Shown here piece by piece: positions 48,802-57,310 of a stretch of DNA of 64,000 nt. Location: contig CAKOSX010000001.1 of NCBI GenBank assembly GCA_934119935.1, positions 124,001 through 188,000 of the forward strand. Reading direction: 5' to 3'. The DNA comes from an uncultured Clostridia bacterium. Lineage in GTDB: Bacteria; Bacillota; Clostridia; TANB77; CAG-508. Under the pieces are notes generated by a model. It saw only the letters and a program-made list of their open reading frames with translations. It was not told the DNA's origin and did no database searches. Made by a program: the position numbers and the translations under genes. Each line of letters opens with the position of its first letter. Position 1 is the stretch's first letter.

Positions 48802-49275
48802 ATGAATAAAAAAATATTAATTATAGGTTTTACATTAATATTAGCAATAATATTAATAACATTAACAGGATGTGGAAGTACAAAATCAACAATTGTAGAG
48901 GACTTAAATGGAGTAGTTAATGATGAAGTAGCAGAATGGAAGGCAAAAGAATATGGATCAACTTTAAGCATATATAATATTCAATATATGTTAAAAAATA
49001 AAAATTTACAATATACAATAGTTGCTTCTGGAGATACAGAATTTACAAAGACACCAGAGATTACAGAATATAAAGAAAAAGATATTCCAAATTATAGTGG
49101 AAAAAGTTATGATAATTTAAGAATGCTAGAAGAAGATATGAATGTGAAACATATTGCGGTATATGAAAACAATACACAAAAATATTATGATGTAGAAGTA
49201 AAATATGAGAAAGCAGATTTAAACGGAGCAAAAAAAGAATATCCAGTATTTAGTAATGCAAAGGAATTAAAATAG
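48802..49275 (+). CDS. Lipoprotein 1
   Basis: 157 residues. Signal peptide MNKKILIIGFTLILAIILI with lipobox LTGC, so it is a substrate for Lgt and LspA. The mature part is small and beta-rich with no known motif. Same signal and plan as the 50640 protein, so they are likely paralogues. GTAGGAGG precedes the ATG. Confidence 0.75.
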   Translation: MNKKILIIGFTLILAIILITLTGCGSTKSTIVEDLNGVVNDEVAEWKAKEYGSTLSIYNIQYMLKNKNLQYTIVASGDTEFTKTPEITEYKEKDIPNYSGKSYDNLRMLEEDMNVKHIAVYENNTQKYYDVEVKYEKADLNGAKKEYPVFSNAKELK

Positions 49276-49287
49276 AGGTGCAAATTT

Positions 49288-50178
49288 ATGAAAAATAAAG
49301 TTTTAATTGTAATAAGTATAAGTTTAATGATTTTATTGTTATGTATTCTAACAGGATGCGGAAAAAATGAAACAGTAAAACAAGATAATAAAGTAAATCA
49401 AGAGCAAAAAATAACTGCAAAAAACTATGGAGATAAAATTGAATATAGTGCGAATGGAATTGATGATTGGAAAATTTTTTATAATGATGGAGAAAATATA
49501 TTTATTATAACGAGTTCTTTACTACCAAATTCAAAAATTCTAGAGAGTGTTGGACTTGAAAAAACAAATATGTATTCAAAAAATTATAATGTAATATGGG
49601 ACAATCATAGTTCAGAATTTACAAAATATTCAGGAGCAACATCAATTGATAAAGATTTGGCAAAAAAATACCAATTAGAATGGATTGAAAATAATTCAAA
49701 TACAACAAATCTAAATATGAATGTAGTAGCAAGTTTATTTGATAAAAATAATTGGTCAGCCTTTGTAGATAGCAATTATGCAGAATCAGCAATAGGTTCT
49801 CCTACACTTGAGATGTTGATAAAAAGTTGGAATGAAAAACACCAAGATAGAAAATTATACTATGCTAGAGGAGAAGATGGGTATTGTATTGGTGAAGAAG
49901 AAAACCCTACAAGCAATGGTGTATATGGTATAGATGAATTAACTGAAGATAAACTTTATAATATTGTATCAGAAAAATTTTCAGATGATGGAATGGGATT
50001 TACATTAGCTTCACCCAATAATAGAGGCAGGGACAGAGTTTGTAGTGTCGGAAAAAGCAATGTTTCATTAAGAGATCCATTCGGAGACTATGAAGGTATT
50101 AGACCAATTGTATGTTTAAAATCAGATGTAAAACTAAAAAGTGAAAATGGTATTTGGAAAATTGAAACAAATAAATAG
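49288..50178 (+). CDS. Lipoprotein 2 with DUF6273-like C terminus
   Basis: 296 residues. Lipobox LTGC at the end of a 23-residue signal. The C-terminal half (NVVASLFDKNNWSAFVD to DYEGIRPIVCLKSDVKL) resembles the DUF6273-type ending seen in many clostridial secreted proteins (RPVVxLKSDV). Twelve bp after lipoprotein 1; a good terminator follows. Confidence 0.75.
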   Translation: MKNKVLIVISISLMILLLCILTGCGKNETVKQDNKVNQEQKITAKNYGDKIEYSANGIDDWKIFYNDGENIFIITSSLLPNSKILESVGLEKTNMYSKNYNVIWDNHSSEFTKYSGATSIDKDLAKKYQLEWIENNSNTTNLNMNVVASLFDKNNWSAFVDSNYAESAIGSPTLEMLIKSWNEKHQDRKLYYARGEDGYCIGEEENPTSNGVYGIDELTEDKLYNIVSEKFSDDGMGFTLASPNNRGRDRVCSVGKSNVSLRDPFGDYEGIRPIVCLKSDVKLKSENGIWKIETNK

Positions 50179-50189
50179 AAAAAAGAAGA

Positions 50190-50224
50190 AAATAGGTTAC
50201 TTTTATAGTAACTTATTTTTTTAT
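50190..50224 (+). terminator. Terminator after lipoprotein 2
   Basis: AATAGGTTACT / AGTAACTTATT and T7. Confidence 0.85.
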
Positions 50225-50239
50225 AATGAAAAAGCAAAA

Positions 50240-50528
50240 TTGACAAATTTCCCTAAAAATATATACAAAAAAATATTTTTTTGATATAATTATTGCAGAA
50301 AAAATGAGAAAGGGGAGATATAAATTATGAAAAGACTTGAAAGCCTTGTGGCTGTACACACACACACACACACACACACGAATGCTCTATTAAATAAAAT
50401 TGTCAGAGATGACAAGTCTTTTTACATATCTCGAAATCTAAGAAACTTAAAAGAAAACTGTGAAATTTAAACAGTTTTGTTTTAGGTTTCTTTTTGCTTT
50501 CTAAAATTGATTAGAAGGAGGGAAGAAT
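50240..50528 (+). repeat. Leader repeat unit B with (AC)12 microsatellite
   Basis: Same order as unit A: TATATACAAAAAAA, extended -10 TGATATAAT, Shine-Dalgarno AAAGGGGAG, ATG 50327, (AC)12 at 50356-50379, the AAAAGACTTG / CAAGTCTTTT helix, the 20-bp terminator stem at 50441-50491 and GGAGGG at the end. Upstream TTGACAAATTTCCC is shared with unit C. Differs from A by one AC unit and scattered substitutions. Confidence 0.85.
50327..50470 (+). CDS. Small protein or leader peptide with (His-Thr)4, in-frame version
   Basis: 47 codons, ATG 50327 eight bases after AAAGGGGAG. MKRLESLVAV is followed by HTHTHTHT from the AC run, then NALLNKIVRDDKSF and a C-terminal NLKENCEI; TAA at 50468 falls between the two arms of the terminator stem. 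Alternatives: a leader peptide controlling termination, a small protein under slipped-strand phase variation, or an RNA with accidental ORF. Confidence 0.5.
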   Translation: MKRLESLVAVHTHTHTHTNALLNKIVRDDKSFYISRNLRNLKENCEI

Positions 50529-50639
50529 AATATACCAAATATTATTAATAGTGTCAGTTATAGAAAATTGTTTTAAAAAGTGTAAGAACACTCTATTAAG
50601 GTAGAATAAAAAAATAAAATTAAGGAGGATTTTTATAAA
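50529..50639. other. Gene remnant or leader after unit B
   Basis: In unit A GGAGGG is followed at once by a gene; here it is followed by 110 bp without ORF, containing TAAGAACACTCTATTAAGG and a new AAGGAGG before the next gene. It may be the scar of a deleted gene. Confidence 0.4.
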
Positions 50640-51113
50640 ATGAATAAAAAGATATTGATTATAGGGTTAATAATAATGTTAGCAGGTACTTTAATAGGCT
50701 TAACAGGATGTGGATCAAGTAGCAAAGGAGATACTAGATTTAATTATATTATTGATGAATTAAATACAGCGGTTAGTGAAGTATATGAAAGAAATGATGA
50801 TAAGCAAATTTCAATTACAAGAATTGAAGGAAGGCTTGAACAAAATATATCATCTGCAAGAATAATTGCATGTGGAGATAAAGCATTTACTAAAAATGTT
50901 GATTTAACAAAAACAACTTATACAAGTAATTTAGATGGATATGATGGAACAATTTTAAACAATTCAACAAAGATAACTAAGGATTCAAATGTTATTTATT
51001 GTTTAGTTTTGGATTCTAAATCAAGAGGATATTTGAATATTAAGGTAACCTACGAAAAAATTGATAATGATAACTACAAACCAGTATTTAGTGTTCCAGA
51101 ACTATTAAATTAA
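50640..51113 (+). CDS. Lipoprotein 3 (paralogue of lipoprotein 1)
   Basis: 157 residues, same length as lipoprotein 1 and the same MNKKILIIG start; lipobox LTGC. The mature part diverges, but the VxYEK motif and PVFS near the C terminus are shared. Secreted, lipid-anchored; function unknown. AAGGAGG upstream. Confidence 0.75.
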   Translation: MNKKILIIGLIIMLAGTLIGLTGCGSSSKGDTRFNYIIDELNTAVSEVYERNDDKQISITRIEGRLEQNISSARIIACGDKAFTKNVDLTKTTYTSNLDGYDGTILNNSTKITKDSNVIYCLVLDSKSRGYLNIKVTYEKIDNDNYKPVFSVPELLN

Positions 51114-51134
51114 TATGATAAGGGGAGAATGATT

Positions 51135-52142
51135 ATGAATATAAAGAAAAGTATATTAAGTGTTTTACTTATGATAGTTGTAGTTTTGAGTTTGACTGGT
51201 TGTGAAAATAAAAATGATAGCAAAGAATCAAACAGTAAATCTAGTAATTCGGAGAAAATAGAACTATATCCAGTAAAAGATGAAGAATCTAATTTATATG
51301 GATATGTAAACAAAAAAGGAAAATGGGTAATAGATCCTACATATGTTTATGCTAGTGGATTTGATAATGAAACAGGATTAGCTAATGTAAGAAAGCCTGT
51401 AGGAGATTATTCTGCACAATTTATTAATAGCAAGGGTGAAGTAGTTATTGATGGTTGTGGTTCATATTCTACTAAGTCATTTCATAATGGATACGCAGTT
51501 GTGGATACTAATGTAAGCGTGGGAACATATACTACAAGGAAGTTAATTGATAAGGATGGAAATGAAATAATCCCTTCTGGAAAGTATGAAAGAATAACAG
51601 ATGTATCTAATGATGGAATTGTTGGAGTAGCTGAAACAACAGTATCAGGAATGAAATATATGAAACTAGATGGTACAGTTATTTTAGAAAGAAAATATAA
51701 GTATGGTAATGATGTAGCCGAAGGAACAACATTTAATGCAAATGGGTATGCGTATGCTGGAAAAACTTGGTTTGATGAACAGGGCAATGAAATACAAAAA
51801 GAAGATTATGGAAAAATAAATTCTCTTAATGATAATAATTATGGTTTTGTTGAAAACGGAGATTATAAAAAAAGAATTTATGCTATTAAAAATGAAAAAG
51901 TAGAATATATTACTGATTATATTTATAAAAGCACAACAGGTTTTAATAGTAAAAATATTGCAATGGTTAATGAGGATTATGGACAACCATATTATTTAAT
52001 TAATGAAGAAGGCAAAAAAATAAATGATAAAACATATAAATCTGCAGAAATGCTTTTAGATGGAAAATTTGTAGTTATGTTAGAAGATGGAAAACATCAA
52101 GTTTTAAATGAAGATGGAAGTATTTTAGTGGATTCATTTTAA
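51135..52142 (+). CDS. Lipoprotein 4 with WG repeats
   Basis: 335 residues from ATG 51135 (an ATG two codons upstream is too close to GGGGAG). Lipobox LTGC. The mature part consists of WG-like beta repeats: NLYGYVNKKGKWVIDPTY, then degenerate units ending with LLDGKFVVMLEDGKHQVL. WG-repeat proteins are common on clostridial surfaces; ligand unknown. Two decayed WG fragments lie downstream at 54217 and 55225. Confidence 0.8.
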   Translation: MNIKKSILSVLLMIVVVLSLTGCENKNDSKESNSKSSNSEKIELYPVKDEESNLYGYVNKKGKWVIDPTYVYASGFDNETGLANVRKPVGDYSAQFINSKGEVVIDGCGSYSTKSFHNGYAVVDTNVSVGTYTTRKLIDKDGNEIIPSGKYERITDVSNDGIVGVAETTVSGMKYMKLDGTVILERKYKYGNDVAEGTTFNANGYAYAGKTWFDEQGNEIQKEDYGKINSLNDNNYGFVENGDYKKRIYAIKNEKVEYITDYIYKSTTGFNSKNIAMVNEDYGQPYYLINEEGKKINDKTYKSAEMLLDGKFVVMLEDGKHQVLNEDGSILVDSF

Positions 52143-52184
52143 CAAAATAATAAAAGAGCAAAAACGAGAAAAGGAGAAAATAAA

Positions 52185-53150
52185 ATGAGTTTATTAGAAA
52201 TAATTGGCTTAGACTATATATTGGGTGGTGGTGAAGGAATTAGTATCTTTAGTGTAATTATGATATTTATTGGAATTCCAGCATGGATACTTTTATCTAT
52301 ACTAGATGGCATATATATGGATTTAGCTGCAACAACTTGGAATCTTGTGCCAGCAATAATATTACTTGCAATTTTATTTTTTAGAACCATAAATTCAATA
52401 GTAAAACATAAAAATAGAGAAAAAGTTATATTTAATGTTATTAGTAGTATTGTTGTAATTGCATTTTTTGTGTATGGTCTTACACACATATATCATTCTT
52501 TAATATTTCCTTTTGAATATTATACAATATGGAGTGGGATTGCTTGGACTTTATATCCAAATATTGTTTATTTAATTTTATATGGTATGTTGTTTTTAGG
52601 GACAGGAATGTCAGAAAAAATAAAAGTAATTCCAAAAGTTTTAGAAATTATGATTATTGCATTTTTATTGATAACTTTGCTGGGACAATCTATTAGTGTT
52701 ATTTTTCATATAGTAGGACACAAAGAAATTTATAATAGATTTGCATATTATCATAATTTGGAGTATGAAGATGCAAGAAAAAAATATGATGGAAAAAGCA
52801 TTGAAGAAATTTTAAATGAAGAATATAAATTCGTATATGATTATTATCAAGAATATTTTAAAGAGGAATTAGGAGATTTGAATTTAGATGCAGAAACATA
52901 CGAATATAGATGTAATGCAATAAAAAATGGGATAGTAAACGATATAAGTAAATTGAATGATACAACAAATGATATAGGATATAAAATTACAGGAAATTAT
53001 CAAATAGGAGATACAAAAGAAGATGTAATAAAAGTTAAAGATAGAGAATGGAATGACCAATATTCTTATTATATTTTAGACAAAACAACATATAAAGTAA
53101 AGACAACAACAAAAGAATATTACGAAGAAATAAAAAGTCAAAATAAATAA
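52185..53150 (+). CDS. Polytopic membrane protein with outside domain
   Basis: 321 residues with about five helices in the first 170 residues, then a soluble domain (EYEDARKKYDGKSIEEILNEEY onward) similar in plan to the 47738 protein. AAAAGGAG upstream. Likely paralogous accessory to the lipoproteins; function unknown. Confidence 0.7.
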   Translation: MSLLEIIGLDYILGGGEGISIFSVIMIFIGIPAWILLSILDGIYMDLAATTWNLVPAIILLAILFFRTINSIVKHKNREKVIFNVISSIVVIAFFVYGLTHIYHSLIFPFEYYTIWSGIAWTLYPNIVYLILYGMLFLGTGMSEKIKVIPKVLEIMIIAFLLITLLGQSISVIFHIVGHKEIYNRFAYYHNLEYEDARKKYDGKSIEEILNEEYKFVYDYYQEYFKEELGDLNLDAETYEYRCNAIKNGIVNDISKLNDTTNDIGYKITGNYQIGDTKEDVIKVKDREWNDQYSYYILDKTTYKVKTTTKEYYEEIKSQNK

Positions 53151-53163
53151 TTAAGGAGGGCAT

Positions 53164-54156
53164 ATGAAAGAAGTAGAGAAAATATTGGAAGATGCAAATA
53201 AATTTTATAAAATAAAAGAATACCAACAAGCAATCAACACATGTAATTATGCTCTTAGTTTAGAACCATTTAATAATGATATATATATTATGAAGCTAAA
53301 ATGTTTTTTGAAATTTGTAGAACCAGTAGATGATTTAGAGAATAAAATTAAAGCTGGAGATAAAATTGTATGGCACAATTGCAGAGGCATAGAATATGTG
53401 TATAATGATTTTTGCAAAGTTATTGAAGCTAATGATTCAAAAGATTATATGTATGAAAAAATAGGTAATGATAAAATAGAAAAATGTAAATATATTATTG
53501 ATTTATTAAAAAATAATGATGATCCGTCAGATCCAGATGTTATAGAAAGAAAAACAATAGAACAAGTTGAAAAAATAAATGAAATGTTAGAAGTATGTAA
53601 AGAATTTGCTAAAGAAAAAAGTGAAATAATTATATATACAATAATTAGTGAGGTATTTTTGAGTCACGAGAATAAGTTTGATTATGATGTGAGTTTTTAT
53701 ATTGATTCAATACCAACTATGTATTTTGATATTTATAAAGGAGCATGGAGATTAGGCTATATAGGAGAATATAAATCAAAAGTTGGAACAAAGATATATA
53801 CAACAGAAAAAACTGGTGCATATATAAAAAAAGATGAATATGATTTTTCTTTAGAAAAACTTTATGGTGCTTTAAAATCAAGATATGAATATCATGCCAA
53901 AAGATATGAGGATTATGTTAAAGTTAAAGATAAAGTAAATGAATTTATAAAAAAAAGTAATCTTTTTACAAAAACAAAAAAAGTAAAGAATCTATGTGCT
54001 TATCTAGGAATAGATTATCTTAGTAATGATATATATTTTACTGAGGTAATTGATAATTCTGTTTTATTTAGATGGGGTGAAGATAAATTAATTGATTATG
54101 CGGGAAATACTCATAAAATTGAAGAAATAGAAAAATACATAGATGAATATAAATAA
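53164..54156 (+). CDS. TPR-like hypothetical protein
   Basis: 330 residues. N-terminal TPR-like pair of helices (ANKFYKIKEYQQAINTCNYALSLEPFNNDIYIMKLKC), rest helical and Lys/Tyr/Asp-rich; no signal peptide. AAGGAGG before the ATG, 13 bp after the previous stop. Confidence 0.7.
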   Translation: MKEVEKILEDANKFYKIKEYQQAINTCNYALSLEPFNNDIYIMKLKCFLKFVEPVDDLENKIKAGDKIVWHNCRGIEYVYNDFCKVIEANDSKDYMYEKIGNDKIEKCKYIIDLLKNNDDPSDPDVIERKTIEQVEKINEMLEVCKEFAKEKSEIIIYTIISEVFLSHENKFDYDVSFYIDSIPTMYFDIYKGAWRLGYIGEYKSKVGTKIYTTEKTGAYIKKDEYDFSLEKLYGALKSRYEYHAKRYEDYVKVKDKVNEFIKKSNLFTKTKKVKNLCAYLGIDYLSNDIYFTEVIDNSVLFRWGEDKLIDYAGNTHKIEEIEKYIDEYK

Positions 54157-54165
54157 AATTAAAAT

Positions 54166-54219
54166 TTGACAAATTTCCCCAAAAATATATACAAAAAAAT
54201 ATTTTTTTGATATAATTGT
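54166..54219 (+). repeat. Leader repeat unit C, truncated
   Basis: TTGACAAATTTCCC through TGATATAATT, the same 54 bp as the start of unit B (one C/T difference). It breaks off exactly after the -10 element and joins coding sequence of a WG protein. Confidence 0.85.
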
Positions 54220-54361
54220 CAATGAAAAAGGAGAATGGGTTGTTGAACCTCAATATGTAGAAGCTGATTGTCTATTAGATGGCTCTTGGGTTGTAAAACT
54301 TGAAAATAATAAGCATCAAGTTATAGGAAATGATGGAAATATTATTGTAAATGAATTCTAA
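54217..54361 (+). pseudogene. C-terminal remnant of a WG-repeat lipoprotein
   Basis: Reading ATT-GTC-AAT gives IVNEKGEWVVEPQYVEAD and LLDGSWVVKLENNKHQVIGN, ending VNEF and TAA. It matches the end of lipoprotein 4 (LLDGKFVVMLEDGKHQVL). No start codon or Shine-Dalgarno in frame: a fusion of the unit C promoter to a deleted gene. Confidence 0.8.
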
Positions 54362-54377
54362 GTAAAATTAATATTTA

Positions 54378-54409
54378 TAGAGGTAAAATTATTTTATCTC
54401 TATTTTTTC
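54378..54409 (+). terminator. Terminator after the WG remnant
   Basis: ATAGAGGTAAAA / TTTTATCTCTAT and T6; the remnant kept its terminator. Confidence 0.8.
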
Positions 54410-54486
54410 ATTATAAATATATATTGAAAAATACTTATTCATTATGTTAAAATATAATCAGAATAATTAGAAATTAGGAGAAGTTT

Positions 54487-54891
54487 ATGGACAATAATCA
54501 GATGCGAAAAAACAAATATATATTTTTTATAAATATTGAAGAACAAGCAAGAAAAATATATGAGAAATCATATAAAAATAGTGAATATGAACGAGTAAAA
54601 AAAGATTTTGTTCCAGAAAATATAATGATTATAAAAAAAGAATATGAAAAAAAGTTATCAGATGAAATTTTAGAATTTACATTAAATCTTATTTTAAAGT
54701 ACAATATCAAAGAGACAATGATACTTGATTTATCAAATGAGTTAAATTCTATTATAGAACAATATGAAGGGAATTGGACACAATATGTAAAAACAAACCA
54801 TATTTATATATTAAAATTAAAGAAAGAAATTGAAAGAAACGTGGCAAAATTAACAAAAAATAAATTTTTAGGAAGTGAAACAAATGGATGA
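54487..54891 (+). CDS. Hypothetical helical protein
   Basis: 134 residues, charged and helical, starting MDNNQMRKNKYIFFINIEEQ, with AGGAGAAG upstream. Its end overlaps the start of the next gene. Not recognised. Confidence 0.6.
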   Translation: MDNNQMRKNKYIFFINIEEQARKIYEKSYKNSEYERVKKDFVPENIMIIKKEYEKKLSDEILEFTLNLILKYNIKETMILDLSNELNSIIEQYEGNWTQYVKTNHIYILKLKKEIERNVAKLTKNKFLGSETNG

Positions 54892-55150
54892 AAAAGAATT
54901 AAAAAAATTTACTATTGATTTAATTGCTAGTAAGGAACAAGAAAACGAAAATTATATACGTTATTCATATTATGAATTAAAAGTAAAAAATAATTTATCA
55001 GAACAGGAAATTGATGAAGTATTAAAAATCAGCAGAGATTATTTCGAAAATAAAGAATATAAAGTGTACTTTACAAATGCAGAATTTGAATATCGAAATG
55101 CCAAAAGAAGAGTGGAAAGTAATGAATATATGATAGCTTTTAAAAACTAA
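54884..55150 (+). CDS. Small hypothetical protein
   Basis: 88 residues from ATG 54884, overlapping the preceding gene by 8 bp (GTG 54875 is the longer alternative). Helical, charged; YYELKVKNNLSEQEIDEVLKIS. Not recognised; translationally coupled to its neighbour. Confidence 0.6.
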   Translation: MDEKELKKFTIDLIASKEQENENYIRYSYYELKVKNNLSEQEIDEVLKISRDYFENKEYKVYFTNAEFEYRNAKRRVESNEYMIAFKN

Positions 55151-55224
55151 GAATGGAATATAATTACTTTTGCAGGTTATTATTTTATAAATAGAAAAGA
55201 GAAATAAAGTCAAATAAAACTTGA

Positions 55225-55290
55225 TCAGAAAATATATTCTACCAAACAATCGGATACAACAATGGAAAGTGGGGCTATAAAGAACAATAA
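55225..55290 (+). pseudogene. Possible second WG-repeat remnant
   Basis: After a TGA at 55222 the frame reads SENIFYQTIGYNNGKWGYKEQ and TAA. NGKWGY is the WG-repeat core. Only 21 codons with no start, so a fragment at most. Confidence 0.4.
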
Positions 55291-55342
55291 AAAATAAAGA
55301 AAAGTAATAGAATTAAATTTTTATTACTTTTCTTTATTTCTT
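55288..55342. terminator. Convergent terminator
   Basis: AAATAAAGAAAAGTAATA / TATTACTTTTCTTTATTT, overlapping the end of the minus-strand XRE gene. Confidence 0.75.
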
Positions 55343-55587
55343 TTAAGCCAATGTTTAGCTTCAGATTCATTAAATCTCTCATCAGCAAAAAATTGTGATA
55401 AATTAGTTCCTAATGCTTCACAAATATATAATAGATTTTCAAGTCTTATTGTTTTTGTTTTCCTATTAAGGAATAAAGTAATAGTTGAACTATATATTCC
55501 TGTCAAACTTTCTAATTTATAAATAGAAACATTTTTTTCTTTCATCAATTCTTTTATTTTTAAAGCAACAACATCTGAAAATTCCAT
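55324..55587 (-). CDS. XRE-family repressor 1
   Basis: 87 residues: an HTH_3 domain (LKIKELMKEKNVSIYKLESL, then YSSTITLFLNRKT and LENLLYICEALGT) and a short basic tail. Probably binds the CTCTCAA operators 60 bp upstream of its start and controls the divergent promoter and itself. Typical ICE switch protein. Confidence 0.85.
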   Translation of the reverse strand: MEFSDVVALKIKELMKEKNVSIYKLESLTGIYSSTITLFLNRKTKTIRLENLLYICEALGTNLSQFFADERFNESEAKHWLKRNKEK

Positions 55588-55641
55588 ATTTTCACGACCT
55601 TTCTAAACTCAAATAATTTTACCAAATTCATGTTCTAAAAC

Positions 55642-55702
55642 CTCTCAATAAATTGAGAGAATTTAAAAAATAGTTCAATATTTTGAGAGAATATGCTATA
55701 AT
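55642..55702 (+). promoter_or_regulatory. Operator pair and promoter between the XRE genes
   Basis: Palindrome CTCTCAATAAATTGAGAG (55642-55659) and a second site TTCAATATTTTGAGAG (55674-55689), then TATAAT at 55697 with TTCAAT 17 bp before it. The second operator fills the spacer, so binding would block the rightward promoter. Confidence 0.7.
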
Positions 55703-55869
55703 GGAAAAAAGAAACAATAGACGTACTAAATAGATGCAATAAAAAAACGAAAAAATTAAGGGAAGGAGGAAAATAAAAAGAATATGGAAAATCACATATT
55801 CTATATAAGCATTTGATTAAAATAATCAAAAATATTATAATTAATATAATTGTAAAAACTAGCAAATAA
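55703..55869. other. Transcribed gap with vestigial ORF
   Basis: After the rightward promoter there is a good GGGAAGGAGG and ATG at 55784, but the ORF stops after ten codons (MENHIFYISI). It looks like the start of a lost gene or a leader peptide. Nothing else is visible before 55870. Confidence 0.4.
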
Positions 55870-56127
55870 CTAATCAAATATATTATCTGTATCTTCAAAT
55901 AATTGTTCATAAGATATATTTAAAGCTTTGCAAATGGCTATGATTTCAAAATCTTTTAGTAACAATTTTTGATTTTCAATTAGAGAAATATCAGAGTGGT
56001 ATATATCTACACCTAAAAGAGCTATTTTATCAGATAATTCTCTTTGGGTTAGATGTTTTAATTCTCTATATTTCTTAACATTTTTACCTAATACATTTGA
56101 TTTTCCATTTAATTTTTTTACTTTCAT
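55870..56127 (-). CDS. XRE-family repressor 2
   Basis: 85 residues: VLGKNVKKYRELKHLTQRELSDKI, SDISLIENQ, and ICKALNISYEQLFED give a complete HTH_3 domain. AAAGGAT upstream on the minus strand. May act with repressor 1 in the ICE switch. Divergent from the 56240 gene. Confidence 0.85.
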   Translation of the reverse strand: MKVKKLNGKSNVLGKNVKKYRELKHLTQRELSDKIALLGVDIYHSDISLIENQKLLLKDFEIIAICKALNISYEQLFEDTDNIFD

Positions 56128-56239
56128 AATAAATTAAATCCTTTCGCAATAGTTATTATGCTATATTTTACAATATTTATTTGCTAATCTTGGTAGACTA
56201 TTCAAACCAAAAGAAAAAAAGTATGTAAAGTAGGGGAAA

Positions 56240-57220
56240 ATGGAAGAAATAAAATTTGATTTAATAGAAAAAGTTTGTGAAAAACAAAATTTTGATGAAT
56301 TATTATTACAAATAGTAAAGAGTAATAAAGAAAATAGAATAAATAAAATATTACAAAATATTGAAGAAAATAAAAAGTTAGATAAAAAAGTGAAAAGACA
56401 AATATATGAAGGAATATTTGATTATGTGGATGACGTAAATGAATACTTAAAAAGTAATCTAAAGAAAATCTTTTCAATCGCAGCTAAAGAAACAATAATA
56501 CAAATAAATAGCGAATTAAAAGGAGGAAATGTTGATATGTGGAGAAAAATTAAAGTAATAATTGCAGATGATAATGTTCATTTTTGCAAATTTATAAGAG
56601 AATATCTGGAAAAATATAATGATATTGAAATACTAGGAGTGGCAAATAGTGATGAAGATGAAATAAAAATGATAGAGGAACTAAAACCAGAAATAGTTAT
56701 AACAGATTTAATGCGAAACCACAGATATACTGGATTAGATATAATTAAGAGGTATAATGATGACAATAGTAAAATAAAATTTTTAGTAATATCAGCAGAC
56801 TATAAAAAAGATGTTATAACAGATGGATTAGAAGTTGCAGGATATATAAAGAAACCTTTTAACGATTATAAAGTGATATATGATGAACTAAAAAGAATCA
56901 AAAAAGGAATAAATGAAAGTGAATATAAAGAATGGCTTGAAAAATATCATAACTTAGAAGTTAGAGATATTAATGACTATTTTACAGAAGAAGATAAGAA
57001 AATATTTGAAAAATTAGAAATAAAATTAAAAGATAAAATATATACGGAATTTGAATGTGAAAGCTTATATATGGATTTTCTAATGTATTATGATGATCCA
57101 GAATGTGATTTATCGGAAGAAGAAAAAGAATTTCAAAAGAGTTTAGAGGGAACAGGTGTAACTAGAAAAGAATATAATGATGTTTTGAAAAAATTAGAAA
57201 GATTAAACGAGAATTTTTAG
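56240..57220 (+). CDS. Receiver-domain protein without known output domain
   Basis: 326 residues. An N-terminal helical part of about 100 residues is followed by a receiver domain (102-222): IKVIIADDN, phosphoacceptor Asp in IVITDLM, and Lys in YIKKPF, so phosphorylation competence is kept. The C-terminal 100 residues are helical and acidic without HTH. The receiver is close to Spo0A-type receivers. No histidine kinase is in the window; the host phosphorelay may act on it. Confidence 0.75.
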   Translation: MEEIKFDLIEKVCEKQNFDELLLQIVKSNKENRINKILQNIEENKKLDKKVKRQIYEGIFDYVDDVNEYLKSNLKKIFSIAAKETIIQINSELKGGNVDMWRKIKVIIADDNVHFCKFIREYLEKYNDIEILGVANSDEDEIKMIEELKPEIVITDLMRNHRYTGLDIIKRYNDDNSKIKFLVISADYKKDVITDGLEVAGYIKKPFNDYKVIYDELKRIKKGINESEYKEWLEKYHNLEVRDINDYFTEEDKKIFEKLEIKLKDKIYTEFECESLYMDFLMYYDDPECDLSEEEKEFQKSLEGTGVTRKEYNDVLKKLERLNENF

Positions 57221-57310
57221 ACTATAAGTGGAATGCACAGATTTTGCCTTTACAAAATTTACATAATATGTTATAATTTAAGAGTGATATTGTAAAGGAG
57301 ATATGTTGGG

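Noticed and set aside
47568..50380. A histidine-operon attenuator because of the His-Thr codons
   Set aside because: No histidine genes follow, and the codons come from a simple AC microsatellite, which can vary in length.
54166..54216. TTGACA at 54166 as the -35 of the TGATATAAT promoter
   Set aside because: The spacing is 39 bp, far beyond what SigA allows; the -10 is of the extended type and probably needs no -35.
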